The translations under genes and the position numbers were made by a program. This document shows, piece after piece, positions 32,701-44,671 of a stretch of DNA of 64,000 nucleotides. Origin of the DNA: Drosophila pseudoobscura (lineage: Eukaryota > Arthropoda > Insecta > Diptera > Drosophilidae); NCBI RefSeq assembly GCF_009870125.1, contig NC_046679.1, positions 14,384,001 to 14,448,000 of the forward strand, written 5' to 3'. Positions within the stretch are counted from its first letter, which is position 1. Every line of letters begins with the position of its first letter. The notes below the pieces were generated by a model. That model was not told the DNA's origin and ran no database searches. It saw only the letters and a program-made list of their open reading frames with translations.

Positions 32701-35700
32701 TTGTTTTGTGCAGACACCGATCCGCTGCGCGAATGGGACTACCTGCCGCCGGTGGGCGCCAGGCCCAGCAAAGGTTTCTGTGGTCTGAAAAACGCTGGGG
32801 CCACCTGCTACATGAACTCGGTGCTGCAGCAGCTCTATATGGTGCCGGCGGTGCGCGTGGGCATACTGAAGGCCCATGGGGCGGCCACCAACGATGGCGA
32901 GGACTTCAGCGGTGATTCAGAGATGACAACTGCCAGCCTGGGGGCGGCCCTTTTTTCGGGCCCCTCTGCGGCGATTGTATCGTTTTCGGCCGCCCTCGCT
33001 GGGGAGGATGAGTCCACGTCCGTGCGCAAGAACTACCATGTGGTAATCCTGAAGCATGTCCAGGCCATATTCGCCCATCTCGGCCACAGTGCACTGCAGT
33101 TCTATGTGCCACGCGGTCTCTGGACGCATTTCAAGTGAGAAAGGAATATCCCTGTGTCTCGAGTAGCTCAATAAACTGAATCTCTGTCGTTTTTAGGTTG
33201 CAAGGCGAGCCAGTGAATCTGCGCGAACAGCAGGATGCCGTGGAGTTCTTCATGTCCCTGTTCGAGAGCCTCGACGAGGGCCTCAAGGCATTGGGGCAGC
33301 CGCAGCTGATGAACGCCACGCTGGGCGGATCGTTCAGCGACCAGAAGATCTGTCAAGAGTGCCCGCATCGCTACTCCAAAGAGGAACCATTTAGTGTATT
33401 TAGTGTCGATATTAGGAATCATAGCTCATTAACCGAATCTCTGGAGCAGTACGTCAAGGGGGAGCTGCTCGAGGGAGCCGATGCATACCATTGTGATAAA
33501 TGTGATAAAAAAGTAAAGAAAACGATTCTGTCTCACATCTGTGCCACATGCTCTACATGTCTCTACCTCTCTGTGTGCCCCCAACAGGTAGTTACCGTTA
33601 AGCGGCTATGTGTGAAGAAGCTGCCACCCGTGTTAGCCATACAATTGAAGCGCTTTGAATACGACTACGAGCGCGTCTGTGCGATTAAGTTTAATGATTA
33701 TTTTGAATTTCCTCGTATCCTGGATATGGAGCCCTACACAGGTGAGTCCTCGCAGAGCCTCTGGGACCACAGGACTCTAATCCACTGCTCTGTTTCTCTC
33801 TTGTACACAGTTTCTGGCCTAGCTAAGCTCGAGGGCGAGGTGGTGGAGGTGGGTGATAATTGTCAAACAAATGTTGAAACAACAAAATACGAACTGACGG
33901 GCATCGTGGTGCACAGCGGCCAGGCATCCGGCGGCCATTACTTCAGCTACATACTCTCCAAGTGAGTGCCGGCAGTCTCCTGCATCCTTAAAATCCGTTC
34001 CTAACACCAAAATCCCTTACAGAAACCCAGCGAATGGCAAATGCCAATGGTACAAGTTTGACGATGGCGAGGTGACCGAATGCAAAATGCACGAGGACGA
34101 GGAAATGAAGGCTCAATGCTTTGGCGGCGACTACATGGGCGAGATCTATGACAACAATCTAAAGCGTATGCAGTATCGCCGCCAGAAGCGCTGGTGGAAT
34201 GCCTACATGCTGTTCTACACCCGCTGCGATCAGACGCCCGTGCCGTTCGAGCCGAGCGTCGAGCAACTGTCGCTCACCGAAAGCCGGAATATGGTACTGC
34301 CACTGCCCAAGCCCATCGAGAAGAGCGTTAGGTAAGTGTTAGACTACTCCATATATGTCTCATTTCCCTAATCCTTTATCTAATCCCTTTCGCAGACATC
34401 AAAACATACGGTTTCTGCATTCACGTAGCATTTTCTCCGTAGAGTTTTTCAATTTTATCAAAAAGCTTGTCAGCTGTAGTATACCCTCGGCGAGGAGCGA
34501 TAAGATTGTGAGTTCTCTGGACATCCAAGTCGGATCTAATCCACTAAACCACTAAATAATTATATTCCTTTCTGGCCAGACACCCGCTGCCGAGGAGCTG
34601 TCCCTGTTGGGCGTCCAATTGGCATCGCAGTTTCTGTTCCACACAGGTTTCCGCACGAAGAAGTCGCTACGCGGCCCCGTCATTGAATGGTGAGTGAATG
34701 AGAGTGGGTTTTGCCTACAGGATTCATGTGAATGCATGCGTTTTGTGCGTTGCAGGTACGATACGCTTTCACATCACATACGTTCCTCGGCGCTGGTGCG
34801 CAAATGGTTTGCCAATCATGCCCTGCTCTCCCCACCATCGCGTCTCGGGGAATACATACTGATGGCCCCGTCGCCGGAGGTGCGCGCCGTGTTTGTCAAG
34901 TTGGTTGTGTTCTTCTGCCATTTCGCCATCAACGATGACCCGCTGGTCGGCTACGAGGGCACCAATCTCTGCGAACAGGTGCTCATCAGTGTGCTGCGCC
35001 TGCTCAAGTCCGAGGCGGCCGACTACGGCAAGCACTTGCCCCACTATTTCAGTTTGTTCAGCATGTACGTGGGTCTGGGGACTCGCGAGAAGCAGCAGCT
35101 ACTGAAGGTGCGTATTGTCAATGATTGTCAATGGCACATTCATGATTAATGGTTTCCGTGGTATCCCCGCAGCTCAATGTGCCGCTGCAGTTCATGCTGG
35201 TGGCGCTGGACGATGGGCCTGGTCCGTCCATCAAGTACCAGTATCCGGAGTTCAGCAAGCTCCATCAGGTGGTCTCGCATCTGGTGCGATGCAGCGACGT
35301 GAGCGACAAGTGCCAGAGCTCCAATCAGACGGGCAGTCCACAGGCCAGTCCCCTGCCCAATCCCTTCAAGGACTCCAGTGTGGCCCACGAAGAGCTAACG
35401 CCGCTGTCCAGCGAGTGCATGGACCTTCTCTTTAACAGAACAGGGTAAGATCTAAGATCTGTGGCAGCATGAATCCACAATTGCAATCCATTTTCGTTCC
35501 CACTCTCAGATACATCAAGAAAGTAATCGAGGACACGAACGTGGGCGATGAGGGGCTGAAGCTGCTCCAGTACTGCAGTTGGGAGAATCCGCACTTTTCA
35601 CGGGCCGTCCTCACCGAACTGCTGTGGCAGTGTGGCTTCGCCTACTGCCACGATATGCGCCACCACACGGATCTGCTGCTGAACATTCTGCTGATCGACG

Positions 35701-37255
35701 ACTCCTGGCAGCACCATCGCATCCACAACGCCCTCAATGGCGTCGCCGAGGAGCGGGAGGGCCTGCTGGACACGATACAGCGGGCCAAGACGCACTACCA
35801 GAAGCGCGCGTATCAGATCATCAAATGCCTGACGCAGCTCTTCCACAAGTCCCAGATTGCCCTGCAGATGTTGAACACAAATCCGACCATCTCGCGCCAC
35901 TGGAGCATTGCAGTAGAGTGGCTGCAAGACGAGCTGGAGCGGCAGCGCGGCATCGGGTGTCAGTACAACTCGTACTCGTGGTCGCCACCAGCACAGAGCA
36001 ACGACAATACCAACGGCTACATGCTGGAGCGATCGCTGTCGGCAAAGAACACCTGGAACCTGGCCTACGAGCTCTGTCCGGAGGAGGTTAGCGAGAAGAC
36101 GGTGAATATTCCATGAAATTGTATGCCTCCTTAACCATTTTTGCTAACGAGTTCGCTCTTTTTTTTTGGCAGGATCAGGATGAGAATAACGAATCCGATT
36201 TGGACTCCAATCTGGATGAGAACAAGCAGGAGGCGGGACAGCAGCAGCAGCAGCCCACGGCTGCGCAAACGGAGACCGGTACGTCCGGCTCTGATCCGAC
36301 GCCAGAGAACAAGCCGAACGCCATAATCAACAGTGACCCATCGACGTGGCCGACTCGCATCGAGACCAATTCCATTCCGCGTCTGTCACGCCAGCTCTTT
36401 GGGGCATACACATCGACGGGAGGCAGCCCCTTCGGAACGGTGGCACCCACTGTTATCTGCTCCGCCGCCACCACTGGAGGAAACACTGGAGTTGGCACGA
36501 CGACTGGCAGCGGGGCAAACAGCGAGACGGAGAGCAGTGCCCAAGAGACGACCACAGTGGAGACCACGGCGAACATAAACGGGCTGACCAACAGCCTGGA
36601 TCACATGGATATATCATCAGTGAAAAAGGTACGAGCAACTGGCGGGGAGGATGGCCAGAGGTAGCCGAGTAGTGCGTCCCCTCCTTCCATTCCAAGGATT
36701 GTCTCCTGCCAAGCAGCTGTCCCACCAGAAACAGAAACACCAAAACATACACAGGACACAAAGGATACACTCTACACTCTACCCAGCAGCTCCTGTATCT
36801 CTCTCTCTCACTATCTCCCCTCCTCTCTAACTCTCTCTCTCTCTCTCTATGTTTCTCCACACACTTGGTAACTTTCTTCTAATTCTTCTCTATATATTTT
36901 TGCCACCCTTTTGCGGTGTTTCGTTGTTTGATTTGTGGTTGTTCCCTTTCGCCCCTCGAAAAAAAAAACAAAACAAAAAAACCCGTATACGGTAAATGCA
37001 GGGCTTGCGCAATCGCACCGCAGCCACGAAGGGGGGAAAGCTGCCGCCGGTGATGTTCCCACATCATCATCATCAGCAGGTGACGACCGCGGAGCTGCCA
37101 CAACATCCGCAACATTCGCAACAACAACAGCAACATCCGCAACAGAAACTGAAACTACAGTCACATCAACTACAACTACAACAACAACAACCACAACTCC
37201 AACTACAGCTACAACCCAAACAACAACAACAACTATTGCAACAACAACAACTACA

Positions 37256-37290
<35 letters not shown>

Positions 37291-38354
37291 TACGTGGTGA
37301 TATTAGCAAGAGTTCCTCCAGCCGCTTAATTTAATTTGCCGCCAAGTTAGTTTAGATTCGTTTGTTAGTTTGTGTTTAATCGAAACCCCGCCCGAATTGA
37401 ACCACCCACCCACCCCCCACACATTTTTATGTTTTAATGTTCTGCTGGGGACGGTGTCCGACTGGTGCCCGTGCCGTGGCCGTGCCCCCACCATGTGCTT
37501 TTCTTTTATGTTCTGCAACTGCAACTGCAAGCTTTCTCAAATCACCTCCCACACGCACACAAACACACAACAACAACAACTCCACAGCCACAGCCACACA
37601 GGTACTACACTCAAATAGGTCCAATATATAGATAATATCAAAGATTATAGACCACACAGTGATGATGCAAAAGATTTCAAAGTAACCACAAGGGTAATCC
37701 TTCTTGAACTAGGAACTTGCAACGCGGTTACTTGATAATTTGATAGCCAATTGGTGTCTACGGACTATGACTATCGTGTGTTCAATTCAAGTAGGAAATA
37801 AGTCGGAAATTAGTTAAGGTTTAAATAGCAGAACGGCTTCTACGATTGGGAGATTGCTGCTCGTCCCATGTGTGCTCTATGAGCTTTGATGCTATACTAA
37901 TTCTGTACCCTGTATTATTACCTGTTTGCTAACACACTCTAGAGTGAAGTGAATGCAATAATTACTGCTTACCTGGCACGCGCAGACACGCTGATGACAT
38001 AGCACCCCAGTAGAATGTAGTGAATGCCTCTCCGTCTGGTCAATCTCCATGGCTAATACTTTAATTCTTCTTTGATTTCCACAGAAGTATCGCAAGAAAG
38101 AAAGGAGAAGAAAGCCAGAGGAAAATAATTACGAGACGGCAGAAGAGTCGTCGGCGCCTGAAACAACAACAGTCACAGTCCCAGTAACCACAACTACAGA
38201 GGTCACAAAACCCAAGGCTGCAGCCGTCACAGGAGCAGCGGATGCGGCAGTCACAATCAACAGCAGCACGCCCACAATAGCGATAACAGCGCCAACGAGC
38301 AGCGGCGGCACAACGTCAGAGACGGGAGCGGGGATAGAGAAAAACTATATATGA
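26754..38354 (+). CDS. faf: Fat facets, USP9X-class ubiquitin carboxyl-terminal hydrolase
   Basis: Sixteen coding exons: 26754-27136, 27794-27942, 28023-29242, 29314-31200, 31261-32629, 32714-33134, 33197-33741, 33811-33961, 34023-34331, 34396-34507, 34580-34689, 34756-35107, 35173-35444, 35510-36101, 36173-36628, 38085-38354. The summed length is divisible by three and gives 2865 residues (fly Faf is about 2780). It removes ubiquitin from substrates such as liquid facets/epsin in Notch-ligand endocytosis. The peptidase C19 Cys box ([20 protein letters not shown]) has its catalytic Cys at about residue 1701. The His box ([18 protein letters not shown]) has its His at about 2034. Zinc-knuckle cysteines (CQECPHR, CDKCDKK) lie between. 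A ubiquitin-like segment precedes (about 880-950), and a long helical-repeat scaffold flanks the core. The N-terminus is Thr/Ser/Gly low complexity. An alternative last exon lies at 37002-37334. Confidence 0.95.
31201..31260 (+). other. In-frame mini-intron of faf with tandem CAGCAG acceptor
   Basis: The donor GTAAGT at 31201 follows a complete codon. The acceptor is TTTCCAGCAG, which allows exon starts at 31258 or 31261, differing by one Gln. The intron is 57 or 60 nt, a multiple of three, and has no in-frame stop, so retention would insert about 20 residues. Confidence 0.65.
37002..37334 (+). CDS. faf: Alternative last exon of faf (Gln/His-rich tail)
   Basis: The acceptor GGTAAATGCAG ends at 37001 and the exon continues the faf frame in phase 0 ([20 protein letters not shown]), then His and Gln runs, ending [12 protein letters not shown] and a TAA stop. 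Spliced to exon 15 (ending at 36628) it would give about 2886 residues. The other exon, 38085-38354, encodes a Lys/Arg-rich then Thr/Ala-rich tail ending EKNYI. From memory, two C-terminal forms of Faf are known in D. melanogaster, which supports both exons. Confidence 0.7.
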
Positions 38355-39780
38355 AAACCAGAGATTTAAGAACGATAGGAAATGAAAGAATTGAAACCCA
38401 AGAAAACCGAAAACCGAAGAGTTCTTTGCAATAAAACACATGTAATCGCATTAATAACAAGAAAGTAGCATGAGAGCATCAACTTAGGAGGAGCATCCGT
38501 AGCGTTAAGTGAACCAAAAGCAGCCTGACAATTCAAACGGTGCGGGTGTGTTATATTAATGGAGCTCCCGCCGTTGAAAACGAGACTTAAGTGGGGTTAA
38601 TATATATATATACGATTACACACACAAAACACACACACATTAACACACAATTATAGAGCGAAATCCGTAGATATTAACAGAAAAGATGGGCAGAAGAAGC
38701 AGTGCATATATTACTCGTACTCATGTGATCGAGGCGAGAGTCCAGGCACGAAGAGAACCGCAGTGCAGAGCGGAAGGAAGGTGTTTACTAGTTATTGAAC
38801 TTTATAATTACCTTTCACCACAACAGATACACACAGGCTACACAACAGATATAGATATACAGATACTGCAGATACGATACAGACAGACACACACTTTGAA
38901 CACACACACGCGAGACATTTAACAAAAAAACAAACAAACACCCCACAACACACTCATAAATACTAAGATGCGTTAAGTTGCACGTTTACAGTACCATATA
39001 ATTGTATTTATATAGTATATAAAATGATGTATTACGTATTGAAGCCGAGGCAACCTTAACCTTAATACTAATCGAAAGCAAAACAAAACAAAAGAGAAAT
39101 CAAAAACAAAATAATAATGAATACATATAATAATAATAATAATTAAATTACAATACAACCTAGGGGAAACAAACAAAAAAAAAAAAACCACGGAATCGGC
39201 GGATTGTAAGAAGAATTAGGGCATGAAACCAAATTGCATCCATCGTACTCTCATACTCTCACTCTCGCCTGAAACTGAAACTCTGTTTCCATAATCATAT
39301 TTCAATCGCGTAACTCAAGTAAATGGGATGCTACTCGTAAAATAAATCAAAAATGAAACAAAACAAAACAAAAAATCAGTATAAACTCAAGAGCAAAATG
39401 GACTAAAGCGAAACGAGCGTAAAGAAACAAAACAAACAAAAAAAAAACTTGATTCTGTTTATACTAAGTATAATATACATATATATTTTTAATTGATTAG
39501 TGTTTTGTATTAAGTGAAATTTGTTAAACATTTATTAAATTATTATGTTTTAAGTTGCAAAATAAAAGCGAAATGTAAGCAGACACACATCGCATTTTCT
39601 CAGTTCTCGTCTTCGTGTCTTTGTTTTTCGTATTCGTATTCGTTTACCCAACACAACAGAACAGAATCCCATAAATCGCAAAATTATGTACGGAACTCAA
39701 TTTTTAATTATGTATTCATAAAAAAAAAAAATGCTAAAGCACATTTAAGAAATGTGTGTGTTCGAGAAAACTGAATAAAA
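38355..39780 (+). other. faf 3' UTR region with several poly(A) signals
   Basis: The sequence is A/T-rich with CA runs near 38625-38650. AATAAA signals occur at about 39340, 39561, 39773 and 39826. The last two are followed by T/G-poor A-rich sequence. Several 3' ends are likely. Confidence 0.5.
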
Positions 39781-40119
39781 CCTTATACATCCATTAAACT
39801 TCAACAACAACAAAATTGACGAAACAAATAAAACAATTTTTTAAAACCAATCCCAAAGCCTTGGTTCTTTGCTAATTTTTGAAACAGCGGTGGGCACGTC
39901 CTTGCTTCCACACCACACGGCACATTGATGATCGAAACGAGACGCACAAGGGATAACAATTTAAGATTAAAATTAATTCAAATTAATTATTCATTAGAGA
40001 AATTTTGACCTTAACAGCACATTATTATTCAATAATATAATATTCAATATTATTATGTCAATAATTACGACAGAGTTGAATATGAAGCGAAAAGTAATGC
40101 CTAAACGGCGCGATGGGAC

Positions 40120-41000
40120 AGTAATACTAATAAGACTGATGAGGGACTGGATTCAATCTCACCAGGGATAAGTTTGTGGAGAAATACAACTGCATGACAG
40201 ATCCTACGGCTTTTAAGAGAGTAGATTTTAATGAGACGCAGTCAACTTTCATAAGAAGGAAGTTGTCTAGAAGGGTCGCATTTAACTCCACGGAGGGCAA
40301 AGAGCAGGAATTGTTTTTCAACAGACTCGAACATAAGTATCTTTACATTTTTGGCAGTGGGGAGACCAGACACAGGGTCAACGAATTGCTTAGACCTTCT
40401 TTTGATAAGGCTATGGACTCCTTTGGATTTATTCGAAATAGTGGATACATGGGAATGAAAGCTTAAATTGGGTGCAAGAGCAATGCCCAAGTCATTAATT
40501 TTGTACAGGCTTTGTAAGGAAATGTTATCGATTGATTGCAAAGTTCAATGCAAACAGATGGTAGATGCTTAATTTACATATGACTACGTAAAAAAAAACC
40601 TTCAAAATATGATAATTGATTGAACAATTTTAAAGCCCCAAACCTACCGGAAAAAGTCGGTTTGGCTCGAAGCGTAGATAAAGAGTTCACTTTAATTATT
40701 GCATCATAAAAGAATCATCAGACGAAGACCACAAAATATTCGGTACATTAAAATCGCCTGAGCCGATAAGTCGATCCAAATCATTTGATTCAGACGAAAC
40801 AAACAACGTAAAGCATGTAAGTAGAATATTCAGAAGAAAAAGAGTTAAGTTAAGTCCCGACAAACAACAATCAGGACACCGGGACACCGTCCAGGAGATG
40901 GACGATCAGATCTATAATTATTAAATTTATCAATAAGAATTTTACAATTACAAATGTATGAGTTAAGCCTTGACCCGTGCCATTGATCTAAAAAGTGTTT
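40120..41000 (-). mobile_element. Decayed non-LTR retrotransposon (LINE, jockey/CR1-like)
   Basis: On the minus strand an endonuclease piece (GVLIVVCRDL at about 40870, then GSGDFNVPNILWSSSDD at about 40760) is followed, after missing central sequence, by the C-terminal end of a reverse transcriptase: INDLGIALAPNLSFHSHVST, then NKSKGVHSLIKRRSKQFVDP, then LPSYES and RRICHAVVFLHKLI. The order and motifs are those of jockey/CR1-type LINEs. The catalytic core is absent, several frames are needed and stops occur, so this is an internally deleted fossil. Its 3' end lies near 40120. Confidence 0.75.
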
Positions 41001-41220
41001 TTGGATTGATAGTTTATTATTTAATGAAAACATTTAAAATGCCATTGGACACAACATACAACAAAAGTAGTCCATTAAATGGACCATGCTTAACTCTAAT
41101 AAATGCATTGCACACATGGTTATCCCCCTAAGGCATTGGCGGACATCAAAGAACACAGAAAAGATAGAAACTTGTAGATAAATGCAACAGAATCCCTGGT
41201 ACGTTAGCGCAGGAATAGCA

Positions 41221-43726
41221 CTAGTTGGCGGCCACCTCTTCATCCACGAAGGTAATCACAGCCGCTCCCTTGGCCACATTATCGCCTTCGGCGCCGCCAA
41301 TTGATTTGATGGTCGCATCCTTCGGAGCCTTCAAGATATGCTCCATTTTCATAGCTGCCAGAAAAAACAGCAATTAAACAAATAACAAACGAAAGTCTGA
41401 ATGATTTAACGTACCGATAAGCACAGCCAGGCTGTCGCCTTTCTTGACTTGATCGCCCGGTTTAACCAGCACCTTCTCCAGCACTCCGGGCATGGGGGCC
41501 ACCACTCTGGAGCCTCCGGCTCCCAACTGATCGACCTGAGCGCTCAAGAACTTTGGCTGAACCAGCTCAAAGTCCAGTTTTCCACTCTTTAATGAAACAA
41601 ATTGTTAGAAGCTTTTCTCTGGTTATGTTTTTTGCAGCCTACCTCGAGGAACAAGCTCACAGTTGGCCCATCAATGTTTGCATTATAAGTGGAGATGTTG
41701 CTGTCTATATTGGCACGAATCTTTAGACGTCCTACATCCTGCACTCTCTCAGCCTTGATCGCCTGCCAGGCACCATTGTCCACGCGTATCTGCAGCTCCT
41801 CTCCATTATACTTGACATCAACCGAGTGGACTGTAAGAAAAGGAATTCAGAATATTATCTTGTTGGAGGACCCTCCTAGACACTTTTCGTACCTTTGTCA
41901 TTGGCTTTTAGATTATAGTTTCGGATCAAGGCATAGTTAAGACGAGCATTCGGTGTGGCGGCGAATGGATCCTGGCTGCCGCTGCTGTTGCTGACGGATG
42001 CCTGCAGTTCATTGAACACCAAGGCAATCGCTGCTTGGCTCACTTGCTGCTGGCTGATCGAAATCGGTGGGAAGAGCGTGTCAAAGTGCTGCTCGATAAA
42101 GCCCGTGTGGACGTTGGCCAGCTGGAACTCAGGATGCGAGGCCAGATCGATCAGGAAGTTGATATTCGTATCCAGACCGGAGATCTTGAAGATGGGTTAA
42201 ATTATCAATATTTGAGTAGAGTAGTCTCCCTTTATTTCCACTTACATGGTACTCTCCCAGTCGGGCAATCAGTGAGTTCAGAGCCTGTGAGCGATTCTCT
42301 CCCCAGACGACCAGTTTGGCAATCATGGGATCATAGTGCACGGACACCTCGTCGCCCTCTCGGACACCGGTTTCAACGCGCACCTCGGCACTGGTCTGTG
42401 GCGTGGACAGGTAACGCAGTGGTCCGGCGCCTGGCAGGAAACCACCGCGCGGATTTTCAGCATAGATGCGGGCCTCGAAGGCGTGTCCGCTGCGTGTTAT
42501 CTGGGACTGCTTCAGTGGCAAGGGCTCGCCGGCGGCAATGCGAATCTGCCACTCGACGAGGTCAGTGCCTGTGATCATCTCGGAAATGGGATGTTCCACT
42601 TGAAGCCGGGTGTTCATCTCCATAAAGTGGAAGGAGAGGTCTTCCTTGTCCAGAATAAATTCGACAGTTCCGGCTCCCACATATCCCACAGCCTTGGCAG
42701 CACGCACAGCGGCCTCGCCCAGCTCGCGACGCAGTTCCTCCGACAGGCCAGGCTGCAGAAGAAGAAGGGATTCAATTATTTATCCTATTGAATACTTCCC
42801 GGCTGACTTACCGCTGGTGCCTCTTCAATGATCTTCTGATGGCGTCGCTGCACAGAGCAGTCCCGCTCCCAGAGGTAGACTGCATCACCATACTGATCGG
42901 CGAACACCTGAACCTCCACATGACGGGGTGATCGGACATAGCGCTCGAGGAGCACAGAACTGTCGCCAAAGGACTTTTGCGATTCGTTGCGCGCCGAGTT
43001 GAGGGCCGTCAGAAAGTCCTCTGGCTTCTCGGCAATTCGCATTCCCTTGCCTCCTCCGCCGCGCACTGCCTTGATCATCAGCGGGAAGCCAATAATCTTG
43101 GCTTCTGCCTGCAGGCACTCATCGGACTGATCCTCGCCGTGGTAGCCATTGATAATGGGCACTCCGGCGGCAGCCATTATCGCTTTGCTGGTACTCTTGA
43201 TGCCCATGTCACGAATGGCAGAGCTTGGGGGACCCATGAAGATGACTCCTTCGCGCTGGCATTGTTCGGCAAACTCCACCGATTCGGAGAGAAATCCATA
43301 GCCCGGATGAATCGCCTGGGCGCCGGACCGCTTGGCAATCTCCAGGATGTGCTCGCCACGCAGGTACGAGGCAGACGAGGCTGCCTCGCCCACGCGATAC
43401 GCCTCATCAGCCAGTTGTGTGTGCAAGCTCTTCTCATCCGGGTCGGAAAACACAGCCACAGTGCGAACTCCCAGCTTTCGAGCAGTGCGGATCACACGGC
43501 AGGCGATCTCTCCTCGATTGGATATCAGGATCTTGCTTATCGGCCGTATTTTCGGGGCGGCGGCATTGGCTTCTGTGGCAAAGCACCTGTTAGAACAACA
43601 ACAAATATCAATGTTTATGTAATCACGAGCTGTTCCAGCTGTTGATTCAAGAGAACCCCAGCGGCACTGAGAGTTTTGAGCATACCTTGCACTTGCGCCA
43701 ACGCTGCGCAAAAGTCTCGCATACAT
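41221..43726 (-). CDS. Mccc1: Methylcrotonoyl-CoA carboxylase, biotinylated alpha subunit
   Basis: Seven exons (43726-43686, 43586-42812, 42752-42246, 42184-41893, 41830-41643, 41586-41415, 41354-41221) give 702 residues. The mitochondrial enzyme carboxylates 3-methylcrotonyl-CoA in leucine breakdown. This subunit carries biotin carboxylase and the biotin carrier. Exon 1 encodes an Arg-rich targeting peptide ([14 protein letters not shown]). The carboxylase domain starts [20 protein letters not shown] and includes the Gly-rich ATP loop [28 protein letters not shown] and [10 protein letters not shown]. The biotin motif AMKMEH lies at the start of the last exon. [20 protein letters not shown] is typical of MCC rather than PCC or ACC. 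The length matches the family (about 700-725). Confidence 0.95.
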
Positions 43727-43939
43727 GGTTTCTCTACTTAAATGCAACAGATCTCTGTTTAAATTCTCTAAATTAAATGCGGTTCCACGAACGAGATCTT
43801 GTTATCACAACGCGTTATGGGATCGAAGGGCAAATAACAGGTTGGTAGCGCCATGGACTTCATAGAGATGCGCACGTGTCACGAGTTTCTTTTTTTGATT
43901 CAGGTATTAGCTTTCTTGGAATTGGTATAATGATGGGCA

Positions 43940-44620
43940 ACATTCTGCATAGCCTAGGGAAAAGGATATAGTGAAGGAAATCGTTGTCATACCATCCTTC
44001 AAAAAATCCTGAAACTAGTCAGTCCCTGCCATCTTAACGAGATATTGGAGTTAGTGGTATCCTTACAGAGACCACTCTAATCAAATGGAATGAATAGGTA
44101 CAAAACATTTAAATCGAAGAAAACGTCACTATTAATGTTTCAAAGCACTTTGAAAAACATAATTTTAGCATCAATTAAACGAAATAGGGTATACAAATAT
44201 CCATATTCATAGCGGATGAGCAAATATTAGGCATAATATTTGTTGACCAATTTTGTTTCAATGTAATTTTATAGACAATCCAATAAAAGCTTAGCCACTG
44301 TTGTGTTCTGTGCTATATCCTGCTGGTAATATAAACCGAATATCAAAATCAAAGAATATGATTTCCGAACATAGACAGAGAACGATTAACCCATTACCGA
44401 CCAGTGGACATTAAAAAACACTCCACAAAAATAATGAATCGTGAAAAGTTGAAGCACAGTTCAGGTGAAAGATATCGTAGTTTTTTTTGTAAACAGGACG
44501 GCCAGAATGGATCTTATTTTCCCTGGTTGAACCCAAGATCTTAACCTGTTTAAATAGAGGGGGCTTAAGGGGGTTAAGTTGAGTTCCGACCGGCATTATA
44601 CTGCAGTTTTTTAGCATTTA
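43940..44620 (-). repeat. Inverted copies of the dispersed repeat family
   Basis: CGAAATAGGGTATACAAAT at about 44180 is the reverse complement of the GTATACCCTATTTCG block seen at 1886 and 12408. GTTCAGGTGAAAGATATC near 44460 and GGGGGCTTAAG near 44561 are the reverse complements of blocks at 24380-24410 and 24270-24285. The copy fills the gap between Mccc1 and the TUG-type gene and reaches within about 60 bp of the latter's ATG. Confidence 0.65.
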
Positions 44621-44671
44621 GTTTAAAAATCGTCAAGTAAAACAATAGAAAAAAAAACAAGTTGTGGTCTT

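Noticed and set aside
42977-43645. 222-codon plus-strand open frame
   Set aside because: Antisense shadow of Mccc1 exon 2. It crosses a real splice site.
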